From: Aspidiotus rigidus
Lineage: Eukaryota > Arthropoda > Insecta > Hemiptera > Diaspididae
Length of the DNA: 64,000 bases
Reading direction: 5' to 3'
Assembly (NCBI GenBank): GCA_035079385.1
Contig: JAVHKY010000028.1
Span: 62,001-126,000, forward strand
Under the pieces are notes generated by a model. It was not told the origin of the DNA. It ran no database searches and saw only the letters and a program-made list of their open reading frames with translations. The first letter of the stretch is position 1. Each line of letters begins with the position of its first letter. This document shows, piece after piece, positions 23,946-34,643 of the stretch. The position numbers and the translations under genes are program-made.

Positions 23946-25640
23946 GTTCTTCTTTCCTCGTCCAATCACCAGGCCGAATAATTTTCCGCTGTCAAATGTG
24001 ATTACATTAGTCAAGAGGCAGGCTTTCTTCCTCTTGGCTTCTGCAATCTCCATTCGTTCCCAGAGTTTTCTTCTCTTTGTGCGATTCTCCACGTGTATGA
24101 CTTCGAATATACCCTCTCCATCGTGGTTTTCCTCGTTACAAAGTTTCCCAAACAGTGACTTGCCATCTTCTTTCTCCCTCGACGTTTTGTGCTCCTTTCT
24201 CCTGATCTCAAACTTTCTCCCAGTCTCACCGATATAGATCCCCTCGCACTGTTCACAACTGAGCTTGTACACTCCGCTCAAGCTTTCCTTGTCCTTTTGT
24301 TCCGTCTGGTCATTGCTGATTCTCTTCACCATGGGTTGGTTATTCTGGATACCCACATTCACATCGTAGCCATTGAACGCCTTTATCACCTTGTTTGTGT
24401 ACTTTCCTATATATGGTATCGATCCGGAGTACTTTCTCACTATGCTATCATGGGTTCCTTTCTTTGTTTCCATTTTCCCAAAGACTCCCACCACCACACA
24501 TCTGCGGTAGCCATTGGCTTCTGCGATCTGCTTTACTATCTCGATCTCTTTCCTCTTCTCTTCGTTGTTCTTGAGGATAGAAATTGCCCGATAGCAGTAG
24601 TTCTGGATTGCCGCTAGGTTGTGCCTGGGGTGGTGGTAGGAGTCATTTGGAATGATGGTGTCAGTATGCGTCGGCTTCCTGTAGATTTTGTATTCTATCC
24701 TATTGTTTTGCAGTGTGAGTGTAAGGTCCAAATAGTTGATGGTCTCATTGCCTTTTTCTGCTGTGAATTTGATGCTCTCATTCATCGCGTTCATTTCTGA
24801 AAGGAATAGATTCACCTGTCTATCAGTGCCTGTCCACACAATTAGGATATCATCTACATATCTGGCCCAGTGTTTGATCGAGTTTCTGAACTTGCTGCCC
24901 TTCAATATCTTGTTTTCCATATCATTCATGAATATCTCCGCCAGTATTGGTGACAGCGGTGATCCCATCGCAAATCCCCTTTCCTGACTGTAGAACCTGT
25001 TATTGAAGCGGCAGTAATTCTGGCTCAAGATCTCCTCCACTATGTGGGCGTACTTCGACCCATCGGGGTTCCCATGGTATCTGTTGCCTTTGAGCAGGGT
25101 GAGATCCTCCTTCAGTATGGTACCAAACATATTAGTCACATCAAAGGATATCAGTTTGTCGTTACTCCTGATTTCCAACTTGTCCAGTTGCATCAGCTCT
25201 CCGTTGCTTCTGATACTTCGTCTGGGTGCAAACTGGTAGTTTTCTTTCAGGAATGTGGCTACGATCTTTGCTATCTTGTAGCATGGTGATTGAATGCTGC
25301 TGACCAGGGGTCTCATCGGACGGTTCGCTTTGTGGAGTTTTACGAGCACCTTGAGTTTTGGTGCAACTGGGTTCGTCTCAAGCGTCCTTCCATTGCCGGG
25401 TACATCGTTCCGTTTCAACACAGCTTTCAGGTCATCTTGGTATTTCCGTGTTGGGTCCTTTGTTAGCTGTGCAATACTCATGTTTAAGTCCCGCGCTTCA
25501 TCGCGACAGGCCGGTGTACCTTCTCGCGTCTTGAAATATTGTAGCTCGATAAGATACGTTACGTGTCGCAACAATCCGCGGTAACTAAACATACCTAGGT
25601 GAGTATTGCACAATAATGACAAAAAAACGGCAAATGGCAT
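23877..25640 (-). CDS. PLE reverse transcriptase / GIY-YIG endonuclease, unbroken
   Basis: 587 codons with no internal stop. RT motif A is FDVTNMF (about residues 166-172), motif B GFAMGSPLSPILAEI (222-236), motif C YVDD (261-264), followed by INYLDLTL and KIYRKPTH. The C-terminal nuclease has GVYKL (456-460), CEQC and IYIGETGR (468-475). PLE proteins copy element RNA into DNA at a cut target, with the GIY-YIG domain as the likely nicking enzyme. The first 50-60 residues (MPFAVFLSLL...) do not look like PLE protein and are probably flanking DNA read through, so the true start is lost. The catalytic residues are intact. It is the only uninterrupted RT/nuclease ORF of its length in the window apart from the copy at 38.3-40.3 kb. 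Confidence 0.85.
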   Translation of the reverse strand: MPFAVFLSLLCNTHLGMFSYRGLLRHVTYLIELQYFKTREGTPACRDEARDLNMSIAQLTKDPTRKYQDDLKAVLKRNDVPGNGRTLETNPVAPKLKVLVKLHKANRPMRPLVSSIQSPCYKIAKIVATFLKENYQFAPRRSIRSNGELMQLDKLEIRSNDKLISFDVTNMFGTILKEDLTLLKGNRYHGNPDGSKYAHIVEEILSQNYCRFNNRFYSQERGFAMGSPLSPILAEIFMNDMENKILKGSKFRNSIKHWARYVDDILIVWTGTDRQVNLFLSEMNAMNESIKFTAEKGNETINYLDLTLTLQNNRIEYKIYRKPTHTDTIIPNDSYHHPRHNLAAIQNYCYRAISILKNNEEKRKEIEIVKQIAEANGYRRCVVVGVFGKMETKKGTHDSIVRKYSGSIPYIGKYTNKVIKAFNGYDVNVGIQNNQPMVKRISNDQTEQKDKESLSGVYKLSCEQCEGIYIGETGRKFEIRRKEHKTSREKEDGKSLFGKLCNEENHDGEGIFEVIHVENRTKRRKLWERMEIAEAKRKKACLLTNVITFDSGKLFGLVIGRGKKNGPTNETAGIQVANRNAAFRTIE

Positions 25641-25779
25641 GGTACTCAGTGTCGAAAATACTTTTAGAAATACCTTCGATAGTTCATGTTCATTCCAAAA
25701 GTTTGAAATTTGTTCGTGTGTGTAATATTTTATTCTATTGAATTGTGAACCCTCCCAATTTGAATGGAATTCTAAGGTC

Positions 25780-25823
25780 CAAGTGGATTGATTTGTATCT
25801 TGATTCCCACATCATTCATGAAT
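25780..25823 (-). pseudogene. PLE relic, downstream fragment of the 27.5 kb copy
   Basis: On the minus strand the frame reads FMNDVGIK, matching FMNDMENK of the lineage-2 RT. The piece lies immediately beyond the 11-base duplication CATTCATGAAT that flanks the LINE insertion. It is the continuation of the relic at 27,519-27,800. Confidence 0.5.
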
Positions 25824-27518
25824 GAAATTTTTAGAGAGAATGATAGCCAATCGACGCAAGATCTAACTGAAGGAAAGACATATAATCTCAAGTGGCCAGT
25901 GCCATTTTCATACTGGACGCAGTACGTCGGCGACTGGAATCAGATCGAAGAGGATAACCGAGTCAGCAATGTGCGTCAGTTTTGTGCAGCCGTCAACTTC
26001 GACATATGATATGCGTTCAACTCAATTCTATGGGAGAGGATATAGGAAGTCCTCTTGGACGCAGAAATGCCCGCATACTGCAGCGACCTTAGCTCCCGAG
26101 AAATCCAATCAGAGAAGTCTGTTGGTATTGTAAAGCGCCCGGTTACTTGTGGGGAAAGGTCAGTCCTTGGGCTGCTCTTCTGGTGCGTCGCATTTGACGA
26201 GATTTTAAAAGTGAAGCTGCCACCAAGTGTTAGGCTTGTCTCCTATACAGGTGACATTTTGATGGTGTCTCCTGATAAAGAGCACGGTAAACCGGACTCT
26301 AGAGGCAGTGACGCGTTGAGACTGGAACTTAGGTAAGACGGAAGTCATATTATTCACGTTTATCCACACACCTTTTGCTTGCTAGGTTTGGAAATCAAGG
26401 CCAAGCAGGTAATGAAGTACCTAAGGAGCTGGTTTGACTCAAAGCTGAGCTTCAAGCACCATTCCCTGATGACCGCGGAAAAGGCGGGCAAGGTATTTGT
26501 CAACATACCTAAGCCGCCTTATGAAAATCCTAGGAGAGCTGCGGGAAGTCAGAAGAACGATAATAACGAGCACTGCGTCGTCTATACTTCTATAATATGG
26601 TGTCCCAGTATAGGCGACTCAATGAAGATACCTCAACAGAAAGAGAGTGATAGTGAAGATCCAATAAAGAGTTGCACTAAGACTGTCCCGATGGAGGCTC
26701 TCCACTTATTAGCATGTTCACCACTAATCGAGCTCCTTGCTGAGTAGAGAACAATGGTGGTCAAAGTGGAAAAGAAGACAACTACCAATCAGGAATAAAA
26801 CAGGGTCTTTGCTCGAGAGTTGGAAAGCAAGAACTCCTCAGAGTGAGCCGGGTGAATGAACGACCCGTATGTTGATAAGCGATCTCGATGAGATTACGTC
26901 AGGTGATCTTTCACCTGACGCAGGTGTAAAGCAACCATGGCTGCTTCAACGGGACAGGCAATGTGTTTGCACTATGGAATTATGGACCACAGCTCACCTT
27001 ATTCGAGTGTGAGGCGTGGAGACGTGAGCGGAGCAAGCTTAGTCAGTCTCTTCGAGAGATTCGGGTCGAGGAAACGCTTGCTCCTAGTAGCCTGGTCCCC
27101 ACCACGTTAGGTTCTGAAGGAGCATAGAACCGGGTGTCTGCATTTGCAGTCACAGATGGACATGGAATGGAATAGGCGAATGCAGAACCACGCTATGCCT
27201 ACTCGACACTTGTGTACCATCCACATACAGACGTACAACAAGACCTTGTAGAAAAAACAAGAACAGATTCTAACAGCGATCTACTATAACTGATGTGGTG
27301 TTGTTGTTGTGTGTTGTAAAGTATTACGGGCTCGGGGGCACCGCAGCTTGGCGGTTGTCAAGAAGAAGAGGGTGTCCGCCGAGGAAGTACTTCCAACATT
27401 GACTTTAACCCTAAAATGTCGATTTCAAAGTTGGAGGAAACAAAATTAATGCATACGCAACCCGCATCCACTTCGCAATAAAAAAAGGGTGGCGCTGCAC
27501 ATACGACAAGAGCGATTT
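25824..27518 (+). mobile_element. R1-like non-LTR retrotransposon fragment
   Basis: Frame-broken RT pieces run along the plus strand and are flanked by CATTCATGAAT at 25,813-25,823 and 27,519-27,529. That fits an 11-base target duplication in a PLE RT gene. The 3' part (27,230-27,518) looks non-coding and contains AATAAAAAAA near its end. The 5' part of the element is missing. Confidence 0.65.
25870..27170 (+). pseudogene. Non-LTR reverse transcriptase, decayed
   Basis: Recognisable in order: a motif A region (AAVNFDI, YAFNSILWERI), motif B/C region (ERSVLGLLFW, FDEILKVKLP, then VSYTGDILMVSP where YADD is expected), the C-terminal RT part (LGLEIKAKQVMKYL, FDSKLSFKHH) and a tail with LFECEAWRRERSKLSQSL. 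The last part matches the conserved C-terminus of R1- and Jockey-type LINEs. Stops and frameshifts interrupt it several times (26,009, 26,336, 26,747 and later), and the catalytic YADD is changed to YTGD. It cannot be active. Confidence 0.7.
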
Positions 27519-27800
27519 CATTCATGAATATCTCGGCCAGTATCGATGACAGCGGTGATCCCATAGCTAATCTTTTTTCCTGGCTGTCTGGCCCACGATC
27601 TCCAGCTCTTGGTATCCACTCTCTACAATGTAGGTCTCCACTTTCTGTGTATAGTCGTCCTCTTTCATATCACTACCGTGTTGTCTTTGTCCACCTTCGT
27701 CATTATGAGGTTGTTCTGCTGGATCTTCTTTCGCAGAATTGTCCCTTCCTCTGCATTACTTGCGTTCTACACATATTCTCCTTGCCGAAAGTACTATAAC
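27519..27800 (-). pseudogene. Lineage-2 PLE relic, internally deleted
   Basis: On the minus strand an N-terminal RT piece (IMTKVDKDNTVV, then YTQKVETYIVESGYQ; compare ITKADKGN) is followed after a large deletion by MGSPLSSILAEIFMNE. The latter matches motif B of the intact ORF at 23.9-25.6 kb. The R1-like LINE interrupts it at the FMN codons. Confidence 0.6.
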
Positions 27801-30800
27801 GTAGAATTTTACACTTGAGATCGTTAGTGCTCTACTACACCTTATGACACTCGAAAAAATGAGTTCCAACGATTCTCTATTCATAATCTCGTTTTTTTTT
27901 CGAATTTACAGTGCACACTTACACTTCATGACTTTCAAAAATGAGTTCCGATGATTTCCTATACTCGTAATCTTTTCATCTGTTTAAGCGAATTTCGTTC
28001 AGCTGGTGGAAATTTGTATGATCGCTTATTAATCTGCGCACAGAATTCAGAAGTGAATCGTTTAGAAGAACACGTTTGAATTATTTGAGAGCTGCACTGT
28101 TTTTAATTTTGCCTCGAAATCTAGTAGGCTTTCTTACCATAAAATTACGAAATAACACGACGCATTTTATTGTGAATTACTCGCCTCGTGTCGGCACTGG
28201 ATCTTCTCCAACAAATTAGGTACTGTCCTTGAGTCAGACTCTATTAGAAGCCGTTCTATAAGCTTCAAACCTTCTACACAAGCCTCAATTCAGTCCATTC
28301 AACCGAACTATCCGCAATGATGTAAATTATGAAATAAGCCTTGTTTATTGTACTACTCTGTATAAATATAAGTGATCTCGGTGTAGAGGCTCAATCCGAA
28401 GTGGAACTTGCGTGGCTGAATTACAACGACATGGTCCAGCAGAAGTAGGTTTTCAATTTTCAAATTTTCTACTTTCTATACCTTATTGTCGTAACGTCCC
28501 ACGCTACCTATGTGGAAATTTATAACATCGAATATGGATCATGTAATCGTTTTCGATGCGTCCATTCGAAATATGTGCGCGTGGAAGGAAAACCATGCTT
28601 TACAAGAGTTGAAATGATTCTCGTTTCAAATAAATGATTACCTACCTGTACGACGGGACGCATTTTTTCTTTCATCGCTCGCACTTCGTCGACGAGATTT
28701 TAATTATATTCGGTTAACGTAAACGACGATCACGTTTTCGCGTGTTGGCCAAAAAATTCTACTTCGATTATAACCCGTTAATGCGGCTCGTATAAAGATA
28801 ATATAGTGAAAAATCGTGAATCGGTCATTCGTACGTGGGCACGATATCGACTCTAAAAAGACCTTACATGTATCTCGTAATGTTTCGTCTACGTGTCATT
28901 TAGCGATGGCGTATACCTCTTCGGTAAAAAATAATATAATACACTATTTACGTAATGAAAATTAGTGGGAACGAGCGCAGGTCAATATCGTAAAATTTTC
29001 GTAGTCGTGTGTCGTCGTTGATGTCGATGCAAATTTCGTCCGATACAATTAAAGGGTATTGTTTAGAGGTTCTTTTGACCGAAGCGTCTTTTTGCCTCCT
29101 CGGCTATAGGGTATACTATATTTAGTGCATGTACAGATGGAAGAATTACATGACGTTATAAGCATTTATGTATATATATATATAAGTTCTTCTTCGTCGG
29201 ACGTTGTTGAAATTTATATGCACGAGACGAAATGCTCAACTTATGTAGATTAGCACAAGTTCAGAGCTCCGTATATGAACGTTCTATATCACGTATAATT
29301 GTACCTTTTCGTCATTGTTTTTACTAGAAATTATTACACTAGTAACAATTGTTGGCAGAGTTTAGCCGGCGTTTGGAAAGGACAAACAAATATTGTCAAC
29401 AAAGACCTCAAAACCCTCAACGACGTAAGAAGGTGGTCGCTTCAACCCCCTCGATGGTGCATCTCAAATTTTCGCTAATTGATTAATATATCGCGGTCGT
29501 TCCTTCGAGGCTCGTTTTGTATTCGTATTGTTTTTCGAAATTAATTCATGCAAACATCCCATCGTGGCTTGCACGGTTGTTCTACCCGTATACCACAATC
29601 GAGGATAATCCGATGATGGTATTCCAGATAGCGAATATTCATTTTGTGTCTATGTATACTACGTACTGCATACATACGTGGTGCCATAAATTATTTCGTT
29701 GCTGATCTTCTTAGTATACTTGTAAACAATAGGCAATGTACCTTACAATTTTTTCTCGTTCGTTGTCTTTGTCTACCTCATATATAGAGGTCAGTATAGC
29801 AATATTGTGTGTGTGTGTATCTTCATTCGCGTATATACGAGCGGAGATATATGAACAAATGTTCCCGGTAAAAGTGGGAAAGAAAATATTTCGCGCGAGA
29901 AAAAGAGTCAATGCGAAGTTTTAGTAACATTTACGTACATGCGTGTACGCTATCACTGTTCCCGGAGATGGAGATCGTGTTTGCTCTTCGAGCAATGCTT
30001 ATTTAATATGTTTCGCATCAACTTCCAGATTATATTAATAATGTTATACGAGAGCTCGCGACACACCTTTTGCATCGTAGCGTACTCGTATATATATCTG
30101 CACTTGATTACCAGTTCGCGCAAAATGTATCGTTTTACGTGATGTAAATTTTATTTTGAATATGTAAAGAGGACATGGGTATATACTCATTTAGTCCGTG
30201 TAAAAGCGCAAAACTCGAACAACGAGTACACTGTTCGCCCGAGATCTTGTTGGGTGAGAAACTTTTTGTTCCGGTAACTTACGAGCCAAATCGAATACTG
30301 ACGGATTACGATCATAAAACGACTGACGACACAATGATGTACTTTTCTTTCTAGTCTTGTTCGGTGTGCGTATACGTGTAACTCGTGCCATACACGAATG
30401 CCTACACCTGCACCTTGAAAAAAGCGAGATGTAGTTGAACATTTTAGAAAATGTTGACCGTAATTGAAGTTGCGAAAACATGAAGAACATCAAGACTAAA
30501 ACAGTGCTTCGTATGCTTACATGACGTGAAGTAGTTGGAAGTGGCGCAAAAGTTAACGCTTGATCGATCTATTCATGTACAAGGTTTGGAATCTAATTAC
30601 ACGAAAGTCATTCTACATCCTTGAACGATAGAACTCTTGGAGCTCAGTTTCCATAGGTTGTATAAGAAAAGAGTTATGAAGCTGGGACCAAATTCCTCGG
30701 GAGAACCACATACTACCCATGAAAGCTCACGGGTTCTTCGGTTAAATTCAACCGGGAGAGCATGGGACTTCATTTTTCAGCATTTCGAGAAGGTGAAGCG

Positions 30801-30859
30801 TTTTTTCAAGTCGCTCTCCTGATGTACAATAGCTTTATATTGAGAATTTTTTCATGTCC
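27801..30859. other. Gene-poor unique DNA, no supported gene
   Basis: AT-rich sequence with a short TA microsatellite near 29,167 and a TG run near 29,808. Its ORFs lack domain support. A 66-base open segment at 29,359-29,424 with modest splice signals was judged too short to call. Confidence 0.4.
28361..28397 (+). promoter_or_regulatory. Candidate TATA plus initiator core promoter
   Basis: TATAAATATA at 28,361 is followed at the usual distance by TCAATCC (28,391-28,397), a full match to the YYANWYY initiator, with the A 32 bases from the TATA start. The next ATG (28,430) opens only five codons. Whether a spliced transcript follows is unknown. Confidence 0.35.
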
Positions 30860-30879
30860 AACGAATTAGATCGTTGAAT

Positions 30880-31000
30880 TTTTCTGAGTCACCCTCCTAT
30901 CATATATAAAGCAGGGAAGTCGATATTTTACAAAGTCGAGCCCCTTATTTGATGATTTGAATTTTTCAAAGCCCCCATCGTATCCCCATCCAATATAGCA
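30880..31000. repeat. Piece of the ATATATAGCTC / TGACGTCA repeat family
   Basis: Contains CCTCCTATCATATATAAAG and a FASTA-visible echo of the AAATTTTTC...CCCC module seen at 3.2-4.6 kb. It abuts the PLE fragment that begins near 31,003. Confidence 0.4.
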
Positions 31001-31002
31001 GG

Positions 31003-31164
31003 TGGATCACCTTTAGGCTCTCATCTCCGAAATTTTCATGACTAAGTTTGAACATGACCTCCTTTCCTCGAACCAGGTATTACTTAATCATATTCACTAT
31101 TGGCACAGGTACGTTGATGACGTTCTATTTACCTGGACTGGTCCCCCAGATCTCATAGAGAAAT
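31003..31164 (+). pseudogene. PLE copy E, 5' fragment
   Basis: Plus-strand RT piece around motif B and C (GSPLGS region, HYWHRYVDDVL) that stops at CCCCCAGATCTC. The following bases of the same gene resume at 33,943 (CTCCTTGGTGAG), so a 2.78-kb composite PLE interrupts this copy. It is 5'-truncated at about 31,003. Confidence 0.8.
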
Positions 31165-31197
31165 ATACTCGCAAAGAGTAACGAAAACAAATACTAG

Positions 31198-31266
31198 AAC
31201 CGCAATAATACAAACAAACCGAGCGCTTTCGGCTAAACAGCCATTCTCACGGTATAGAAAGCGACT
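31198..31266 (-). ncRNA. Hammerhead-like fold in PLE pseudo-LTR
   Basis: Minus strand: outer stem I AGUCGC with GCGGUU, inner ACC with GGU, stem II GGCU / GUUU / AGCC, GAAA and AGCGCU-C. The CUGANGA box reads about GUGAGAA, so the conserved core is off at two or more positions. Confidence 0.4.
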
Positions 31267-31309
31267 GAACCCAACACCAACGAGAACAATTAACAACGAA
31301 CGAGGAGGT

Positions 31310-33300
31310 CATGACTGAACCAGCGAGTCATCGAAATGTGAATCATTCTCATAGAATAATTCAATCAATCCCTCCTCAGGAATGTACCTGTTCACCACGG
31401 TAATGTCTTTAATATTTCGGTGACGATGAATTTCAATTTCCTCTAAGGCTAAGCGCTTAAAATAAGATTTTTCCCTGTGGAGGAGAACTTCAGATCCCTC
31501 TTTGAGGCTATGACCACATTCAATTAAGTGGTCAGCAAACGCCGACTCCCCTACTTTTCTTTTTTCCCATGCTTTCCTGTGTTCGTCAACTCTAATTTAG
31601 AATTGACGGCTAGTCATCCCTATGTACACACTCGGGCAATCACCACAGGCCACCCTATAAACACCCTCCCTCTCGGCCATCGGAATCGGATCCTTTAACT
31701 TGACCAAAAGGCTCTTCACCGTATTGGTACTATAAAACGCCGGTCGGAAACCAAAGGGACGGAGGACACGGCTCACCTCCGAAGAAAACTTCCCCCAAAA
31801 CGGCATCCTAATCCACCGTTTACGCCTATCAAGATGCGACTGGCGGGGGAGGGAGGTAGTAGAATCGAGACTTTTTCTTGTAAGTCTCCTACGGACCATG
31901 AGGTCGATGTCCACTTTGACCTGATTCACTCTAGCCAAGTGCTTTATCGTCACGAGTTCCTTATTAAACGCTACCTCACTCAAAGGGATCTGAGTGAGGC
32001 GATATATTAAACTATTAAATGTAGCAACTTTATGGGCAAGAGGTACGAAAGACGACCCGTGGATAGCAATATCGGTCGAAGTACTTTTCCGGTAAATACC
32101 GAAATCATGGACACCGTCAATGACGGATATGGTTAAGTCCAGAAAATTTATTGATGAGCCGCCAACTTCAAGAGTGAACTTGATGGACGGATATGAACTA
32201 TTTAAATAAGCGAGAACGGTCCACGCACACAATATGTCATCCACGTACCTATGCCAATAGAAAACGTGATTCAAAAACACCTGGCCCGAAGAAATAGGTC
32301 AACCTCAAATTTGGACATAAAAACCTCCTAAATAAGAGAGACTAAGGGGGAACCAATAGGGATCCCTACCTCCTCAGGGAACTCGAAATATTTATCATCA
32401 AACTTACAAAAATTAGGTGACCAACAGGCGTTCAATAGGTCGAAAAATTCGCCAAATTCATTGTGAGGAGTACCACATTCTACGAGCAGTTTGCCTATTT
32501 GTTGCATAGTGGTAGCCTTGGGAATATTAGGAAAAAGCCCAACGACATCAAACGAGCACAGAATTGAACCCGGAGGAAGGTATGTGTCCTTCAATTTTTC
32601 AGCCAGGGCGCTCGGATTCTTAACTGAATAGGGAGACTCAACCTCCACACGAGCTTTGAACCATCTATCCAGGAACTTAGCGAGGGAGTATGTAGGGGAG
32701 GAAACAAACGAAACAACCGGCCGCATCGGCACATTTTCTTTGTGTACCTTCGGCAACCCGTAAAGGAGGGGAGGAACAGGATTCGGCTCCAAGATAGCTT
32801 TCTTCAGAGATGGGCTCTTAATGATTACCTCACTACCATTAATAAGTTTCCTAGCCTCTTTAACGAATTTTGGAAAATCAAAGAGGGGGGCCTCCTTAGC
32901 CCCACATTGGCCAAGTACCTCGTAAACCTTAGTGACGTAGGAAGCCTTATTCAGCACTACGACAGCATTCCCTTTGTCAGCTTTGGTAATAACTAGCTTT
33001 TCCTCCTTAATCTTCCTCCTCAGACCCACTATCAATTAACTCCCTGCTTCACTTATGCGAGGGAGGGGGGTATTACGAACAACTTCAGCACATTTTTTCT
33101 GGGTATTTACGCCAGGGCCGATTTTTATAGCTAAATCAGCTACAACATTTGCCAACGTCTCCTGATTTTTTAGAGGGGGGAGCCCGAACTTTAATCCCTT
33201 CTCCAGAAGTGTCATCTCATCACGGTTGAACTCCGTGTTACTATGATTTATGACACGGGGCTGAAACTGTTGAATAATTCCATCGTCACCTAGATCTAAT
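31310..33300 (-). pseudogene. PLE RT / GIY-YIG, several stops
   Basis: N-terminally truncated RT. The first part (LLEKGLKFGLPP, ETLANVVADLAIKIG) is followed by a stop at about 33,036. An open stretch from 33,035 to 32,328 carries ITKADKGNAVVV and CSFDVVGLFPNI, and another from 32,280 to 31,597 carries HRYVDDIL and the GIY-YIG start (GVYRVACGDC, VYIGMTSRQ). The chain is also broken by a stop and shift after the motif B region and by a stop at 31,597 within the nuclease. The remaining tail (ESAFADHLIECGHSL ... DSHFDDSLVQS) ends near 31,310. Confidence 0.85.
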
Positions 33301-33305
33301 TTGTC

Positions 33306-33754
33306 ATGGTTTCCGACCGGCGTTTTATAGTACCAATACGGTGAAGAGCCTTTTGGTCAAGTTAAAGGATCCGATACCGATGGCCGAGAGGGAGGGTGTT
33401 TATAGGGTGGCCTGTGGTGATTGCCCGAGTGTGTACATAGGGATGACTAGCCGTCAATTCAAAATTAGAGTTGATGAACACAGAAAAGCATGGGAAAAAA
33501 GAAAAGTAGGGGAGTCGGCGTTTGCTGACCACTTAATCGAATGTGGTCATAGCCTCAAAGAGGGATCTGAAGTTCTCCTCCACAGGGAAAAATCTTATTT
33601 TAGGCGCTTAGCTTTAGAGGAAATTGAAATTCATCGTCACCGAAATAATATTAAAGACATAACCGTGGTGAACAGGTACATTCCTGAGGAGGGATTGATT
33701 GAATTAGTCTATGAGAATGATTCACATTTCGATGACACGCTGGTTCAGTCATGA
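33306..33754 (+). pseudogene. Inverted PLE tail: GIY-YIG nuclease domain only
   Basis: Open frame (33,341-33,754 from an internal ATG) for FYSTNTVKSLLVKLKDP, GVYRVACGDC, VYIGMTSRQ, ESAFADHLIECGH and DSHFDDTLVQS, with no RT. It is almost the same sequence as the minus-strand tail at 31.3-31.7 kb. It is the inverted duplicate at the 5' side of that element, not a separate gene. Confidence 0.8.
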
Positions 33755-33796
33755 CCTCCTCGTTCGTTGTTACTTGTTCTCGTTGATGTTGGGTTC

Positions 33797-33865
33797 AGTC
33801 GCTTTCTATACCGTGAGAATGACTGTTTAGTCGAAAGCGCTCGGTTTGTTTGGTTTATTGCGGTT
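33797..33865 (+). ncRNA. Hammerhead-like fold in inverted PLE tail
   Basis: Same architecture as the fold at 31.2 kb on the other arm. Stem II is GACU / GUUU / AGUC, a compensatory double change relative to GGCU / AGCC that keeps the helix paired. GAAA and AGCGCU are kept. Confidence 0.4.
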
Positions 33866-34436
33866 TTAGTATTTGGTTTCGTTACTCTTTGCGAGTATAT
33901 TTCTCTATGATGGATGACCGTAAAATTAAAAAACGCATTGATTCTCCTTGGTGAGTTTCTAAGGCATCTCAATTCCTGGTACCCTTCCATAAAATTTACG
34001 TTGGGAATAGGGGTATTTTCCATTAACTTTTTGGATTTATCGATCTCTATAATAGGACGGTATCCATAAGTTCGGAATTTACAGGAAAGATACTACGACC
34101 GATGTTTTAGTCCACGGTGGTTCGTTCGGTCCTGTTGCTCATAAAATGGCTGCCTTTCATAGCCTAGTTCACAGACTGACTCGTATTCCTTTGAGTCACT
34201 CTGCCTTCAAGAAATAAGAATTACTCACAATAAAACACCTGGCTGGAGTGAATGGGGTCAATGTCGACGTTGACGTGATGGTTTGGAGGAAAGTTACAAG
34301 GAACATTCTTGATTTCACCACCTCCCTCCCCAGAGATATGATCCGCGATCGTCGTTTGCGATGGATCAGTCTCCCTTTCTTGGGTAAGTTCTCCCTCGAA
34401 TTGGGTCGGGCCCTTCGCCCGTTTGGCTTCAGACCC

Positions 34437-34643
34437 ATATTCAAAATCAGGTGGATTGTCAACATAGCGGATTTACGGCTATTTGAAGGATTTCCCGAGA
34501 GCGAGACATTAGAAAAAATCAAAAAGAATTTGTATAAACATTGGAAGAAAAAATTTCCGCTTCGAATAATCGATAACCATTTGACAAATATATCGCGCAA
34601 ATGGAAAAAGACGCTTCCAAAAGTGATCGTTAAACAAACTACG
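34437..34643 (+). other. Foreign 207-bp in-frame insert in PLE copy E
   Basis: Between FGFRP and the RVLQPYY-like continuation lie about 69 extra codons absent from every other copy in the window. The peptide is lysine-rich and helical in look (ETLEKIKKNLYKHWKKKFPL, then ISRKWKKTLPKVIVK). It keeps the frame open. Origin unknown: it could be a captured exon or a transduced flank. Confidence 0.55.

Larger units (their letters stand above)
23640..25500 (-). mobile_element. Penelope-like element, second lineage
   Basis: A minus-strand PLE with a 3' pseudo-LTR (about 23,640-23,880) that holds a hammerhead fold. It appears 5'-truncated near 25,500: the RT lacks the usual ADKGN segment, and PLE-like sequence begins around MSIAQLTKDP. 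It differs from the other copies here in the RT and in the GVYKLSCEQC nuclease start, so it is a distinct family. Target duplications were not identified. Confidence 0.75.
31165..33942 (-). mobile_element. Composite PLE with inverted tail, inserted in copy E
   Basis: The minus-strand PLE body (31,165 to about 33,305) is joined head-on to an inverted copy of its own 3' part (33,306-33,942). The two roughly 640-base arms are nearly identical and include the GIY-YIG domain and pseudo-LTR. The left end stops at the start codon region (rc ...CTCTATGA). The right end runs about 35 bases further, into GATGGATGACCG...CGCATTGA. Only about 6 bases (GATCTC / GATTCTC) look duplicated at the target. Confidence 0.8.

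Noticed and set aside
23872..25584. Several plus-strand ORFs up to 142 codons
   Set aside because: Complement of the intact PLE ORF; shadows.
27785..27815. CCGAAAGTACTATAAC resembling the GAAA / stem III part of a hammerhead
   Set aside because: No CUGANGA box or stem II precedes it on that strand.
29359..29424. 66-base open segment with acceptor and GTAAGA donor
   Set aside because: Only 22 codons; openness is expected by chance and the acceptor tract is weak.
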